Shown in pieces: positions 8,977 to 17,687 of a DNA stretch of 64,000 nucleotides. The notes under the pieces were generated by a model. It ran no database searches and had not been told where the DNA came from. It worked only from the letters and a program-made list of their open reading frames with translations. Position 1 is the stretch's first letter, and each line of letters starts with the position of its first letter. This stretch comes from Hymenobacter telluris. GTDB taxonomy: Bacteria > Bacteroidota > Bacteroidia > Cytophagales > Hymenobacteraceae. The DNA is taken from assembly GCF_017313265.1 (NCBI RefSeq), contig NZ_JAFLQZ010000002.1, positions 372,001 to 436,000 on the forward strand, in the 5' to 3' direction. Position numbers and translations under genes: made by a program.

Positions 8977-10239
8977 ATGCCGTACCTGTTCACTTCTGAA
9001 TCTGTTTCAGAGGGCCACCCCGATAAAGTAGCCGACCAGATTTCCGATGCCATCCTCGACGAATATTTGCGTCAGGACCCCGCTTCGAAAGTCGCCTGTG
9101 AAACCCTCGTTACAACAGACTTCGCGCTGGTAGCTGGTGAAATCAAATCGAAGGCGCACGTAGACGCCGAGCCCATTATCCGCGACGTTATCCGCCGGAT
9201 CGGCTACAACAAGCCTGAATACCTGTTCAACGCCGACACCTGTGAGGTAATGAACCGTCTGCACGAGCAGTCGCCCGACATCAACCAAGGCGTAGAGCGT
9301 GCCAAAGACGAAGAGCAAGGCGCCGGCGACCAGGGCATGATGTTCGGCTACGCCACCAAGGAGACGGAAAACTACATGCCGCTGGCCCTGGATTTGTCGC
9401 ACCGCCTGCTGCGCGAACTGTCGGCCATCCGTAACGAAGGCAAGGAAATGACTTACCTGCGGCCCGATGCCAAAAGCCAGGTAACCATCCGCTACGCCGA
9501 CGACAACACGCCCGAGGCCATCGAAACCATCGTAGTAAGCACCCAGCACGACGACTTCGATACCGACGAAGCCAAGATGCTGGCCGTCATTTCCGACGAC
9601 ATCAAGAACATCCTGATTCCGCGGGTGAAGGCTCAGCTCAGCGCCGACGTGCAGGCGCTCTTCACCGCCGACATCATTCACCACATCAACCCCACCGGCA
9701 AGTTCGTTATTGGTGGCCCGCACGGTGACTCTGGCCTGACCGGCCGCAAAATCATCGTGGACACCTACGGCGGCAAAGGCGCCCACGGCGGCGGTGCTTT
9801 CTCCGGTAAAGACTCCTCGAAAGTGGACCGCTCGGCGGCCTATGCTACCCGCCACATTGCCAAAAACCTGGTAGCAGCCGGCGTAGCCGACCAGGTGCTG
9901 GTGCAGGTAGCCTACGCCATTGGCGTGGCGCAGCCAGTAGGCGTGTTCGTGACCACCTACGGTACCACCAAAGTCACCGGTGCCAACGGCGAGAAGCTCA
10001 CCGACGGCCAGATTGCCGAGAAGGTGCAGCGGCTGTTCGACCTGCGCCCCTACGCCATTGTGCAGCGTTTAGGCCTACGCAACCCCATCTTCGCCGAGTC
10101 GGCAGCGTACGGCCACATGGGCCGGCAGCCCGGTACCAAGCAAGTGCAAGGCACCGACGGCACCACCCGCACTGTGGAAACCTTCACCTGGGAAAAGCTC
10201 GATTACGTTGATAAAATCAAGGCTGAGTTCGGCCTGTAG
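8977..10239 (+). CDS. metK: S-adenosylmethionine synthase (methionine adenosyltransferase)
   Basis: This cytoplasmic enzyme makes SAM from methionine and ATP. The 420-aa length is normal for the family. GHPDKVADQISDAILD near the N terminus is the ATP/metal-binding motif, GDQGMMFGYA (about residue 118) is the signature hexapeptide region, and GGGAFSGKDSSKVDRS (about residue 263) is the second signature, with P-loop-like phosphate binding. The start at 8977 (MPYLFTSESVSEGHPD) is fixed by conservation. It is a single-gene unit between its own promoter and a strong terminator. All expected motifs are intact. Confidence 0.98.
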   Translation: MPYLFTSESVSEGHPDKVADQISDAILDEYLRQDPASKVACETLVTTDFALVAGEIKSKAHVDAEPIIRDVIRRIGYNKPEYLFNADTCEVMNRLHEQSPDINQGVERAKDEEQGAGDQGMMFGYATKETENYMPLALDLSHRLLRELSAIRNEGKEMTYLRPDAKSQVTIRYADDNTPEAIETIVVSTQHDDFDTDEAKMLAVISDDIKNILIPRVKAQLSADVQALFTADIIHHINPTGKFVIGGPHGDSGLTGRKIIVDTYGGKGAHGGGAFSGKDSSKVDRSAAYATRHIAKNLVAAGVADQVLVQVAYAIGVAQPVGVFVTTYGTTKVTGANGEKLTDGQIAEKVQRLFDLRPYAIVQRLGLRNPIFAESAAYGHMGRQPGTKQVQGTDGTTRTVETFTWEKLDYVDKIKAEFGL

Positions 10240-10268
10240 GTTAAATCACAGCGCGCAGCCTATCAGCA

Positions 10269-10302
10269 AAAAGCCCCACCTGACTGTTCAGGTGGGGCTT
10301 TT
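10269..10302. terminator. Terminator after metK, shared with convergent hpf
   Basis: A perfect 15-bp stem (aaaagccccacctga and its complement) has a 4-base loop and T tracts on both strands, placed between metK and hpf. Confidence 0.88.
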
Positions 10303-10323
10303 ATTTAACGATAATTAGATGAG

Positions 10324-10623
10324 CTAGTGACTCATTATTTTTTCTTTGTGCTTCGTGATTTGGCGTTTCAGGCTGTCGGCAGCGGCATCGGCAGCAGCCT
10401 CAAACGAAGCGGCGTCTTCCTGCGAGAAAAGCGTAGCGCCCGGTACTAAGAGCTTAATTTCTACGGTTTTATTATCAATCCCATCTTTGTTGTTCAGCTT
10501 CAGAATCACTTCACCTTCCGTGACACGGTCATAGAAAGTTTCGAGCTTGTCGAGGCGCTTCTGGATGAAGTCGAGCAGTTTTTGGTCGGCGTCAAAATGA
10601 ACCGAATGCATCTGTACTTTCAT
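10324..10623 (-). CDS. hpf: Ribosome hibernation-promoting factor, short form
   Basis: The 99-aa protein of the HPF/YfiA (RaiA) family begins MKVQMHSVHFDADQKLLDFI, followed by a basic/acidic alternation typical of the S30AE fold that sits in the mRNA/tRNA channel of idle ribosomes. It lacks the C-terminal dimerisation domain of long HPF, so it is the short form. It lies 36 bases downstream of xerC on the same strand and is probably co-transcribed with it, an order common in Bacteroidota. Expression is expected to rise in stationary phase, but no operator is visible here. Confidence 0.92.
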   Translation of the reverse strand: MKVQMHSVHFDADQKLLDFIQKRLDKLETFYDRVTEGEVILKLNNKDGIDNKTVEIKLLVPGATLFSQEDAASFEAAADAAADSLKRQITKHKEKIMSH

Positions 10624-10659
10624 CAGGGGTAGGGGTTAAATTAGAAAAAAGAACACAAC

Positions 10660-11547
10660 TCAGGCCTTTGGATGGGCCTGTTCAAAAACCGATTTCAGCT
10701 TGTCGATTGACAAGTGGGTGTAAACCTGGGTGGCTGCCAAGTTGGCGTGGCCGAGCAGGTCTTTAATGGCGTTCAGGTCGGCGCCTTTGTTGAGCAGGTG
10801 CGTGGCAAAGGAGTGGCGCAGAACGTGCGGGTGCTGTTGTGATGAAGCAGTAGTTATCTGGCTCAAATAATGCTTTACAGTCCGATAAACCAACTTTTCA
10901 TACAACGGCTCCCCTTTGTCTGTAACGAGGAGCGCCGCGCTGGTGTTGTCGATAGCGCCTATTTCTCGCTTACGAAAAGACATATAGCGCTCTAACACAG
11001 TTAGTAAACTTTGGTTGAGCGGCACCAACCGTTGCTTGTTGCCTTTACCGGTTACGCGCACCGTCTGCCCGTGCAGATTCACGTCATCGGGCGCAATGCC
11101 AATGAGTTCGGACAGGCGGATACCAGTGCCGTAAAGTAGTTCCAGCACCAGCTGGTCGCGGGCACCTACAAACGTGTCCGGAAACTCGAACGAGTTCAGC
11201 AAGCCGTTCAAGCTTTCTTCCGGCACGAAGTCGGGCAGCTTCTTGGCCATTTTGGGGGCCTTGATGCGCAGCATGGGGTTGCGGCTGATGCGGCCCGTAG
11301 TCAGCAGAAACTTGAAGTAGGAGCGCAGGCAGGCAATTTTGCGGTTAACGGTGCGCGGGTCGAGGTCCTGCTGCATCAGCGTCACCACCCATGTGCGAAT
11401 GAGGGTGTGGTCGGCTTCGGCCATATCCGGTAGCTCATACGTGGCTTGCAGATAGGCGGCAAACTGGCGCAAATCCGTCTGGTAGGAGAGAAGCGTGTGG
11501 GAACTGTAGCGCCGCTCCGACCGGAGGTAGTTGAAAAATAAATCCAT
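10660..11547 (-). CDS. xerC: Tyrosine recombinase XerC/XerD
   Basis: The 295-aa site-specific recombinase resolves chromosome dimers at dif. The N-terminal SAM-like core-binding domain (residues 1-85) is followed by the catalytic domain with Arg in GTGIRLSE (about residue 150), Lys in VTGKGNKQR, HVLRHSFATHLL for the HxxR box, GHANLAATQVYTHL with the second His, and the Tyr nucleophile about residue 278. All catalytic residues are present. It does not lie in a mobile element. The start ATG (11547-11545) lies inside a perfect 12-bp stem in the leader, which may throttle translation. Orthology to XerC rather than XerD is not certain from sequence alone. Confidence 0.93.
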   Translation of the reverse strand: MDLFFNYLRSERRYSSHTLLSYQTDLRQFAAYLQATYELPDMAEADHTLIRTWVVTLMQQDLDPRTVNRKIACLRSYFKFLLTTGRISRNPMLRIKAPKMAKKLPDFVPEESLNGLLNSFEFPDTFVGARDQLVLELLYGTGIRLSELIGIAPDDVNLHGQTVRVTGKGNKQRLVPLNQSLLTVLERYMSFRKREIGAIDNTSAALLVTDKGEPLYEKLVYRTVKHYLSQITTASSQQHPHVLRHSFATHLLNKGADLNAIKDLLGHANLAATQVYTHLSIDKLKSVFEQAHPKA

Positions 11548-11593
11548 ACATCGGGTGCCAACCGCTGAGGCTGGACAACCAATGTATGGATTT
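11540..11593 (-). promoter_or_regulatory. Leader stem-loop that holds the xerC start codon
   Basis: aaatccatacat (11540-11551) and atgtatggattt (11582-11593) are perfect 12-base reverse complements separated by 30 bases. In the xerC mRNA the 3' arm contains the ATG start and first codons, so the initiation site would be base-paired. No T tract follows, so it is not a terminator. Confidence 0.6.
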
Positions 11594-11630
11594 CAAGGCA
11601 GTAAAAAAATCGAAATACCAGGGCGCGAAA

Positions 11631-11668
11631 AAACCGGCTGAAGTGCGTTCAAGCAACTCAGCCGGTTT
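11631..11668 (-). terminator. Terminator after rpsU
   Basis: On the minus strand an 11-bp stem (aaaccggctga / tcagccggttt) with a 16-base loop is followed by a run of T, just after the rpsU stop. It separates rpsU from xerC. Confidence 0.8.
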
Positions 11669-11688
11669 AATTCGTAACGGGGCGAAGA

Positions 11689-11886
11689 CTACGCGTTGGC
11701 GTCGTTGCCGTAGGTCACCTGCTTGTAGATGGCCTTCTGCTTCTGCTTACGGTTGGTGATAGAAGGCTTCTGGAAGAACGTGCGACGACGCAGCTCTTTC
11801 AGAACGCCCGTGCGCTCAAACTTCTTTTTGAACCGCTTCAGCGCGCGGTCAACCGACTCGTTGTCTTTGATTTGTACGATGATCAT
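11689..11886 (-). CDS. rpsU: 30S ribosomal protein bS21
   Basis: This 65-aa, strongly basic small-subunit protein has the family hallmark: [19 protein letters not shown], then a Lys/Arg-rich helix with [10 protein letters not shown]. In Bacteroidota bS21 sits near the anti-Shine-Dalgarno region of 16S rRNA and is tied to the scarce use of Shine-Dalgarno sites. It has its own TAnnTTTG promoter and a terminator, so it is monocistronic. Confidence 0.97.
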   Translation of the reverse strand: MIIVQIKDNESVDRALKRFKKKFERTGVLKELRRRTFFQKPSITNRKQKQKAIYKQVTYGNDANA

Positions 11887-11923
11887 ATGTTCAGGGGAGT
11901 TGAAATTCAGCTTTGAAGGGCCG

Positions 11924-11931
11924 CAAAGATA
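11924..11931 (-). promoter_or_regulatory. rpsU promoter -7 box
   Basis: TATCTTTG read on the minus strand matches TAnnTTTG exactly and lies 37 bases before the rpsU ATG. The -33 element is not obvious. Confidence 0.6.
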
Positions 11932-11961
11932 ATGATGGATTTCACAGATTAAAAACGCATT

Positions 11962-12008
11962 ACGCAGATTTCAAAGTTAGAGGCTATTTAAATCTTTGGA
12001 ATCTGCGT
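11962..12008. repeat. Inverted repeat of the ACGCAGATT type
   Basis: acgcagatttcaaag (11962-11976) faces ctttggaatctgcgt (11994-12008), a 15-base stem with one G-T pair, in the AT-rich gap between the acyl-CoA dehydrogenase 3' end and the rpsU promoter. Extra partial copies (cacagatt, acgcat) are nearby. It may end transcription of the acyl-CoA dehydrogenase gene. Confidence 0.6.
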
Positions 12009-12031
12009 GAAAACCGTCTAATCCAAGATTC

Positions 12032-13171
12032 TTATTTCAGCAACGTGCGGGCAATAACTAGTTTCTGAATCTCGGAAGTGCCTTCCCCAATAGTGCAGAG
12101 CTTGGCGTCGCGGTAATATTTCTCGGCCGGGTAGTCTTTGGTGTAGCCGTAGCCCCCAAAAATCTGCACGCCCTCGTTGGCAGTGCGCACTGCTACTTCC
12201 GAGGCGTACAACTTCGCCATTGCCGATTCCTGGTTTACGTTGAGGCCCCGGTCTTTCATGTCGGCGGCGCGGAACGTGAGCAAGGAAGCCGCCTCGATTT
12301 CGGTGGCCATGTCGGCCAGCTTGAACCCGATGCCCTGGAAATTGCTGATGGGTTGGTTGAACTGCTGCCGCTCTTTGGAGTATTGCAAAGCCGCCTCGTA
12401 AGCGCCTTGGGCAATACCGAGGCTCAGCGCCGCAATACTGATCCGGCCGCCATCCAGCACCTTCAACGACTGCACAAACCCGTCGCCTACCTTGCCAATT
12501 ACATTTTCCTTGGGTACCCGGCAATCCGTGAAAATCATTTCGGTGGTTTCCGAGGCGCGCATGCCCAGTTTGTCTTCTTTGCGGCCCGCGGCAAACCCGG
12601 GCGTGCCCCGCTCTACAATGAAGGCCGTCATGCCGTGCGAGTCGCCTACCTCGCCGGTGCGGGCAATAACCACGGCCACGTTGCCGGATTTGCCGTGGGT
12701 GATAAAGTTTTTGGCGCCGTTCAGTACGTAATGGTCACCGTCAGCAACGGCCACGGTGCGCATGTTGCCGGCGTCGGAGCCGGTGTTGGGCTCGGTAAGG
12801 CCCCAAGCACCAATCCACTCGCCGGAAGCCAACTTGGGTAGATACTTCTGTTTCTGTTCTTCGGATGCGTGCTGTAAGATGTGGCCGGTGCAGAGTGAGT
12901 TATGCGCAGCCATGCTCAGGCCGATGCTGCCGTCAATCTTGGATAGCTCGGCAATGGCGGTTACGTACTCGGTATAGCCGAAGCCGGAGCCACCGTATTC
13001 CTGCGGCACCAGCACGCCCATCAGGCCAAGTTCGCCTAACTTATGAAATACATCAATCGGGAATTCCTGCGACTCATCCCACTTCATCATGTGGGGTTTA
13101 ATGTGTTGCGCACCGAAGTCACGCACCATCTGGGCAATCATCGTCTGGTTTTCAGTGGCGACCAGTTCCAT
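12032..13171 (-). CDS. Acyl-CoA dehydrogenase
   Basis: This 379-aa FAD enzyme oxidises acyl-CoA to the trans-2-enoyl-CoA in fatty-acid or branched-chain amino-acid breakdown. ATG 13171 ([11 protein letters not shown]) is preferred to the TTG two codons upstream. Motifs include [13 protein letters not shown] (FAD/substrate binding, about residue 127), [12 protein letters not shown], and [18 protein letters not shown] near the C terminus with the catalytic Glu in EGTSE. The length and motif spacing match the short/branched-chain (butyryl-CoA-type) subgroup; exact chain length cannot be read from sequence. It is a single gene with no electron-transfer flavoprotein nearby. Confidence 0.93.
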   Translation of the reverse strand: MELVATENQTMIAQMVRDFGAQHIKPHMMKWDESQEFPIDVFHKLGELGLMGVLVPQEYGGSGFGYTEYVTAIAELSKIDGSIGLSMAAHNSLCTGHILQHASEEQKQKYLPKLASGEWIGAWGLTEPNTGSDAGNMRTVAVADGDHYVLNGAKNFITHGKSGNVAVVIARTGEVGDSHGMTAFIVERGTPGFAAGRKEDKLGMRASETTEMIFTDCRVPKENVIGKVGDGFVQSLKVLDGGRISIAALSLGIAQGAYEAALQYSKERQQFNQPISNFQGIGFKLADMATEIEAASLLTFRAADMKDRGLNVNQESAMAKLYASEVAVRTANEGVQIFGGYGYTKDYPAEKYYRDAKLCTIGEGTSEIQKLVIARTLLK

Positions 13172-13417
13172 GGGCAAAAGAGGTAAGAAAGTGGGATTTA
13201 GGGTAGTAACTGTTCAGGAGCAGCTTTGGGTTCGTGAAAGTACGATTTTGCTCCGGCTCCGGCCAAGTATAGGATTCCGGCTAGGACAGGCAATTTTGAA
13301 AGGCGGCGTCAATTAGGTTACTTTGAAGGTTTTTAGGACTTTTTACCCCACCCGGACGCTGCCCCGCCAGGACGCGTCCTTTCACTTTTCCGGCTTCCAT
13401 AGGTTGCCTCTGCCTGC

Positions 13418-14326
13418 ATGCGACAATCCGCCTTCCGTACTATTTCTCGCCTTCTGTTCCTGTGCATGCCGGTTCTGCTACTATTATCAGCTTGTGGAAC
13501 AACGCGTATGTACAATCAGCGCACTATGTTTCGCCTCAGTGATGGTAAAGGGCTGGATACGACGAAACTGCGCGGCGTAGTAAATCGGGTGAACCGGAAC
13601 TATATCATTCAGCCTAACGATTTATTGGCTGTGCGGGTGTATACTAATAACGGTGAACGAATCATCGACCCCAACGGCGAATTGCAATTCGGTTCGCCAG
13701 CGGGCATGCTTCCAACGGGCACGAATGGTAGCCGAACCTTGGCAACCAACGCCGGGCAAGCTTCATCACCGTCCGGTGACTCAGAATTTGCTGTGCAAAC
13801 GGATGGCACTGTGCGTCTGCCGCTTATCAATCAACTTAAAATTACCGGTTACACACTCCTACAGGCCGATAGTGTACTAAAGGTGCGGTACGAAGAGTTT
13901 TACAAAGGAGTATTCGTAGTGACCCGCGTAACCAATAGCCGGGTGGTGGTACTAGGCTCGCCGGGCGGTAAAATTATTCCGCTCGTAAATGATAACATGA
14001 ACCTGATTGAAGTGCTGGCTGCCGCTGGAGGCATTGATGGCAATGGCGGTGGGGGAACTTCGCTGTACCGGTCGGGTGGCAACGTGTCTAATATTCGTAT
14101 TATCCGTGGCGACCTGAAAAACCCGCAGGTAGAGCAAATCGACCTGACGACCATAAACGGTATGCGCCGCGCCAATTTACAGGTAGAGCCCAATGATATT
14201 ATTTACGTGGAACCCGTTCGTCGCCCGTTCTCCGATTCCTTGGTTGATGCCGCTCCGGCAATATCTCTTTTTAGTGCAGTAGTTGGAACTTTGTTGGCCA
14301 TTGTCAGCATCTCCCGAACTCTTTAG
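13418..14326 (+). CDS. Wza-family polysaccharide export lipoprotein
   Basis: The 302-aa outer-membrane lipoprotein has a lipobox (LLLLSAC, Cys about residue 27). The poly_export domain begins at NYIIQPNDLLAVRVY, followed by a soluble-ligand-binding beta-grasp segment (VTNSRVVVLGSPGGKIIPLVNDNMNLIEVLAAAGG). A C-terminal hydrophobic helix (SLFSAVVGTLLAIVSISRTL) could be the membrane-spanning helix. It is the first gene of the exopolysaccharide export set, 34 bases before the BY-kinase. With the kinase it should form the trans-envelope channel for a capsule or matrix polysaccharide. Confidence 0.92.
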   Translation: MRQSAFRTISRLLFLCMPVLLLLSACGTTRMYNQRTMFRLSDGKGLDTTKLRGVVNRVNRNYIIQPNDLLAVRVYTNNGERIIDPNGELQFGSPAGMLPTGTNGSRTLATNAGQASSPSGDSEFAVQTDGTVRLPLINQLKITGYTLLQADSVLKVRYEEFYKGVFVVTRVTNSRVVVLGSPGGKIIPLVNDNMNLIEVLAAAGGIDGNGGGGTSLYRSGGNVSNIRIIRGDLKNPQVEQIDLTTINGMRRANLQVEPNDIIYVEPVRRPFSDSLVDAAPAISLFSAVVGTLLAIVSISRTL

Positions 14327-14360
14327 ACACTTGTCGGTACCGAACTCCTTATTTACTTAA

Positions 14361-16835
14361 ATGGCCGTTAACGAAAACGCCGAACTGGAAGAGCTCATTC
14401 GCAATGCTACCGGTGGTGCGGCAAATGCTCCAGTTACGGAGGCAGAACCCACCGATGAAGGGGGCGGTATCGACTTTGATACACTGCTGCTGGTGGCACG
14501 CCGCAGTTTGCTGTGGCTGGTACTGCTTATTGGGCTGGGCCTTACTGGGGCGTGGCTATTCTTGCGATATACCAAGCCAGTTTATCAGTCTTCGTCGCTA
14601 TTAAAAATTGACGAAAAAACGGAAGCCGGCGCACTGGGCTTAGGCGGTGCACTAGGGAGTGGGGTTGATAATCAGCAGAGTATCAATAAGCTGTCGGGTG
14701 AGGTTGAGCTAATCAAGTCCAATATTATATACCGCCGGCTGCGCGATTCGCTCGACCTGAACGTGAATTACTATGCGGAAGGCACCGTCCTAGAATCTGA
14801 GCTATATGGCCTTTCTCCTTTCAAGGTAGAATACAGTGGGAGTGTAATTTACAACACCAAGTTCAACCTGAAATTTAGTAGTCCGCAGCAAGTACAGATA
14901 AGTTATTTATTAGGCGGACAGGAGCAGAATACCACCCAGGCTATTGATAAGCCATTTCAGATTGGCGGCATGACGCTGGTAATCCAGCGTACCATCAACT
15001 TCAACCAAGAGGTATTAGACCGAAGCTACCATTTCATCATCAACGATGAAGGGGCTATCAACGGGTATCTCGACCGCAACCTGTTGGTGGAAATTGTAAA
15101 CCCTAGCGCCAATACCATCCAGATTTCTTTTCTGGAATTCAACCCCGATAAAGCCCGCGCCATTGTCAACCGAATTGACACGGTGTACCTACAGGAAAAG
15201 CTGGCTCAGAAACGCGCGGCCAGCGCCCAAACTTTGAAGTTTCTAGATCAGCAACTGAATGAGAACGGCCAGAATTTAGAGCGCGCAGCCGAAAACTTCC
15301 AGGATTTCGTGCGCCGCACCAAGACGTATGATGTTCGCTCCAGCGTAACAGAGCTGAAAGCGCAGGTGGAGAAGCTGAACGATGAGCGGCTGGCGCTAGA
15401 GGAAAAACGGGTGCTCCTCAGTGACCTGACCAGCCGGGTGGAGCGGGGCAACATCACCACGCGCGAAGACCTGACCGTTGAGCAAAGTATTCCGGGCCTG
15501 GCTACCCTGGCTGACCCGCAACTTTCGCAGCAGCTTGGTGACTTAAACGGCCTGCTGCTCGACCTGCGGCGGGTGGAACGCTCCAATCGGGAAACCACCG
15601 AAGCGGTGAAGTCGCGCCAGGACCGTATAGCATATGCTAAAGACAACATCCGGCAGACCCTGTTGCAAAACCAGCGGTTGCTGGGCAAGCAGCTAGCCAA
15701 GCTCAATGAGCAGTGGAACGCGGTTAACGCAGAGCTACAGCTCGTGCCCGAAAGAGCAACCGAAGAAGACCGGCTGAAACGCCCACTGGCGCTTTACGAG
15801 AATACCTACGTGATGCTGATGGGGAAGAAGGCCGACTTCAACATTGCTATGGCGGGTACTACTCCCGATTTTCAGATTCTGTCCCCGGCTAGTCTGCCTG
15901 CGGCGCCTATTTCGCCAGTGCGGCTGATGGTGTATGCTATTGGGTTAGCCAGTGGTATTGCCTTGGGCTTAGGGCTGATGGCCGTGCGCTACCTCATGCA
16001 CAACACGGTAACCAATGTGCGGGAGCTAGAACGTGCAACTACAGCGTCAGTGCTAGGCGTGATTCCGACCTACGACAAAGAGAAAATGGCGGTATCAAAA
16101 CTGGTGGTTGATAAAAGCCCCAAATCGGCCATTAGCGAATCAATCCGCTCTATCCGAACGAATCTGGACTTTATCAGTTCGGCCAAGAAGAAGCGGCTGA
16201 TTTCCGTAACGTCCACTATTTCAGGCGAAGGCAAGACGTTCGTTTCGGTGAATTTAGGAGGCATCATTGCTTTGTCGGAGCAGCGGGTGGTGATTCTGGA
16301 TTTGGATATGCGCAAGCCGAAAGTGAACATTGCTTTCGGAGCCGAAAACATAAAAGGTATCAGCACTATCCTTATTGAAAAGCATGGGGTAATGGAGTGC
16401 ATACAGCATACCTCAATTCCTACGCTTGATTTCATTTCGGCTGGTCCTACCCCCCCTAACCCCTCGGAGCTTATTATCAGCCCCAAGTTCGATGAGATGC
16501 TAACGGAACTGCATCAGGTGTACGATGTAATTCTCATCGACACGCCGCCGGTAGGCTTGGTAACGGATGGTATTCTGATTATGCGCAAAGCCGATATTCC
16601 GATTTATATCGTGCGGGCTAACTACTCCAAAAAAGCCTTCCTCAAGAATATCAATAAGGTAATTAGAGCCAACAATTTCACCCGGCTTTGCACTGTGCTC
16701 AACGATGCTCGGGCCAGTGGCCTGTACGGCTATGGGTATGGCTACGGGTATGGCTACGGCTACGGACAGGGCTATTACGAAGAGACCAAGCCGGTAGAAA
16801 GCACTTTGACGCGGCTGCGGAAGCGTTTCTCCTGA
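14361..16835 (+). CDS. Wzc-type polysaccharide copolymerase / bacterial tyrosine kinase
   Basis: This 824-aa inner-membrane protein has TM1 about residues 52-70, a Wzz chain-length domain, a long coiled coil (about 280-470), TM2 about 520-545, then a cytoplasmic BY-kinase domain. The P-loop is TISGEGKTF (about residue 618), Walker A' is ILDLDMRKPK and Walker B is VILIDTPPV. The C terminus carries seven or more Gly-Tyr units followed by QGYYEE, the Tyr cluster that is autophosphorylated in trans and controls oligomer state. It lies between the export lipoprotein and the cognate phosphatase. The Tyr tail is encoded by a near-tandem 12-base DNA repeat and could vary in length. Confidence 0.94.
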   Translation: MAVNENAELEELIRNATGGAANAPVTEAEPTDEGGGIDFDTLLLVARRSLLWLVLLIGLGLTGAWLFLRYTKPVYQSSSLLKIDEKTEAGALGLGGALGSGVDNQQSINKLSGEVELIKSNIIYRRLRDSLDLNVNYYAEGTVLESELYGLSPFKVEYSGSVIYNTKFNLKFSSPQQVQISYLLGGQEQNTTQAIDKPFQIGGMTLVIQRTINFNQEVLDRSYHFIINDEGAINGYLDRNLLVEIVNPSANTIQISFLEFNPDKARAIVNRIDTVYLQEKLAQKRAASAQTLKFLDQQLNENGQNLERAAENFQDFVRRTKTYDVRSSVTELKAQVEKLNDERLALEEKRVLLSDLTSRVERGNITTREDLTVEQSIPGLATLADPQLSQQLGDLNGLLLDLRRVERSNRETTEAVKSRQDRIAYAKDNIRQTLLQNQRLLGKQLAKLNEQWNAVNAELQLVPERATEEDRLKRPLALYENTYVMLMGKKADFNIAMAGTTPDFQILSPASLPAAPISPVRLMVYAIGLASGIALGLGLMAVRYLMHNTVTNVRELERATTASVLGVIPTYDKEKMAVSKLVVDKSPKSAISESIRSIRTNLDFISSAKKKRLISVTSTISGEGKTFVSVNLGGIIALSEQRVVILDLDMRKPKVNIAFGAENIKGISTILIEKHGVMECIQHTSIPTLDFISAGPTPPNPSELIISPKFDEMLTELHQVYDVILIDTPPVGLVTDGILIMRKADIPIYIVRANYSKKAFLKNINKVIRANNFTRLCTVLNDARASGLYGYGYGYGYGYGYGQGYYEETKPVESTLTRLRKRFS
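16728..16770 (+). repeat. Near-tandem Gly-Tyr codon repeat in the kinase tail
   Basis: Units of ggctatgggtat and ggctacgggtat repeat with synonymous changes, giving alternating Gly and Tyr. The close sequence identity makes slippage or unequal recombination possible, which would change the number of phosphorylatable tyrosines. Confidence 0.75.
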
Positions 16836-16854
16836 TACCACTCGTTAGTCAGCT

Positions 16855-17628
16855 ATGGTATCGTTACTGCAAAAGTGGTTTGGCGGCAAAACGGCGCAAG
16901 CACCATCGTCGTTAGCCGATGGTTTAGCGTCACTCCGCACCGATATGCACTCGCACTTGCTGCCGGGGCTTGATGATGGGGCCGAAACCGCAGAGCACTC
17001 AGTGGAGCTGCTGCGGGCCCTACGGGCACTGGGCTACCGCAAGCTAGTAATGACGCCTCACATCATGGGCGACTTCTACAAGAATACACCGGAAGGAATT
17101 AGAGGCGCGCTGGCTGTCATGCGGGACGCCGCGGCCGAAGCTGGTCTGACGGATGTTGAGTTGCACTGCGCAGCCGAATATTACCTCGACGAATGGTTTG
17201 GTAAGCGGCTAGACCGGGGCGACGAACTGCTCACTTTTGGGGGGGATAAACGGTATCTGCTGTTTGAAACCAGCTACATCAATGAGCCTTTCAACTTGTC
17301 CGAAACGATATTCCGGCTGCAAAGCATGGGGTACAAGCCCGTATTGGCCCACCCAGAGCGTTACACCTATTTCTACGGGCGGTTCGACGACCTGAAAAAA
17401 GTGCGCGACAATGGGGTATTGCTTCAACTCAACCTCAATTCGCTGGCCGGCTATTATTCGTCGGGCGCGAAACGGATGGCAGAAAAGCTGATTGACGCAC
17501 GGATGGTAGATATGGTGGGCACGGATGCACACAACATCAAACATACTAACACCCTGCGCGACAAAACGCTGGCAGCCAGCTACATGCGTAAGCTGCTCGA
17601 TTTGCCGCTGCTCAACCCTACTTTATAA
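16855..17628 (+). CDS. PHP-type protein-tyrosine phosphatase (CpsB/YwqE family)
   Basis: The 257-aa manganese-dependent phosphatase probably dephosphorylates the tail of the upstream BY-kinase. The PHP motifs are visible: TDMHSHLLPGLDDGAE (about residue 26), KLVMTPHIMGDFY, LHCAAEYYLDEWF, KPVLAHPERYTYF and GTDAHNIKHTN, supplying the His/Asp/Glu metal ligands. The gene starts 20 bases after the kinase stop, so the two are co-transcribed. Kinase and phosphatase together set phosphorylation cycles needed for polysaccharide polymerisation. Confidence 0.93.
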   Translation: MVSLLQKWFGGKTAQAPSSLADGLASLRTDMHSHLLPGLDDGAETAEHSVELLRALRALGYRKLVMTPHIMGDFYKNTPEGIRGALAVMRDAAAEAGLTDVELHCAAEYYLDEWFGKRLDRGDELLTFGGDKRYLLFETSYINEPFNLSETIFRLQSMGYKPVLAHPERYTYFYGRFDDLKKVRDNGVLLQLNLNSLAGYYSSGAKRMAEKLIDARMVDMVGTDAHNIKHTNTLRDKTLAASYMRKLLDLPLLNPTL

Positions 17629-17687
17629 GGTATCGGAATTAGCGAGCTGCCTGCTTTCTACCTTCCAACACCTCAAGACCTTGAACC

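Noticed and set aside
10660..11547. xerC as an integrase of a mobile element
   Set aside because: It sits among housekeeping genes with no attachment-site repeats, excisionase or cargo; length and motifs fit the chromosomal recombinase.
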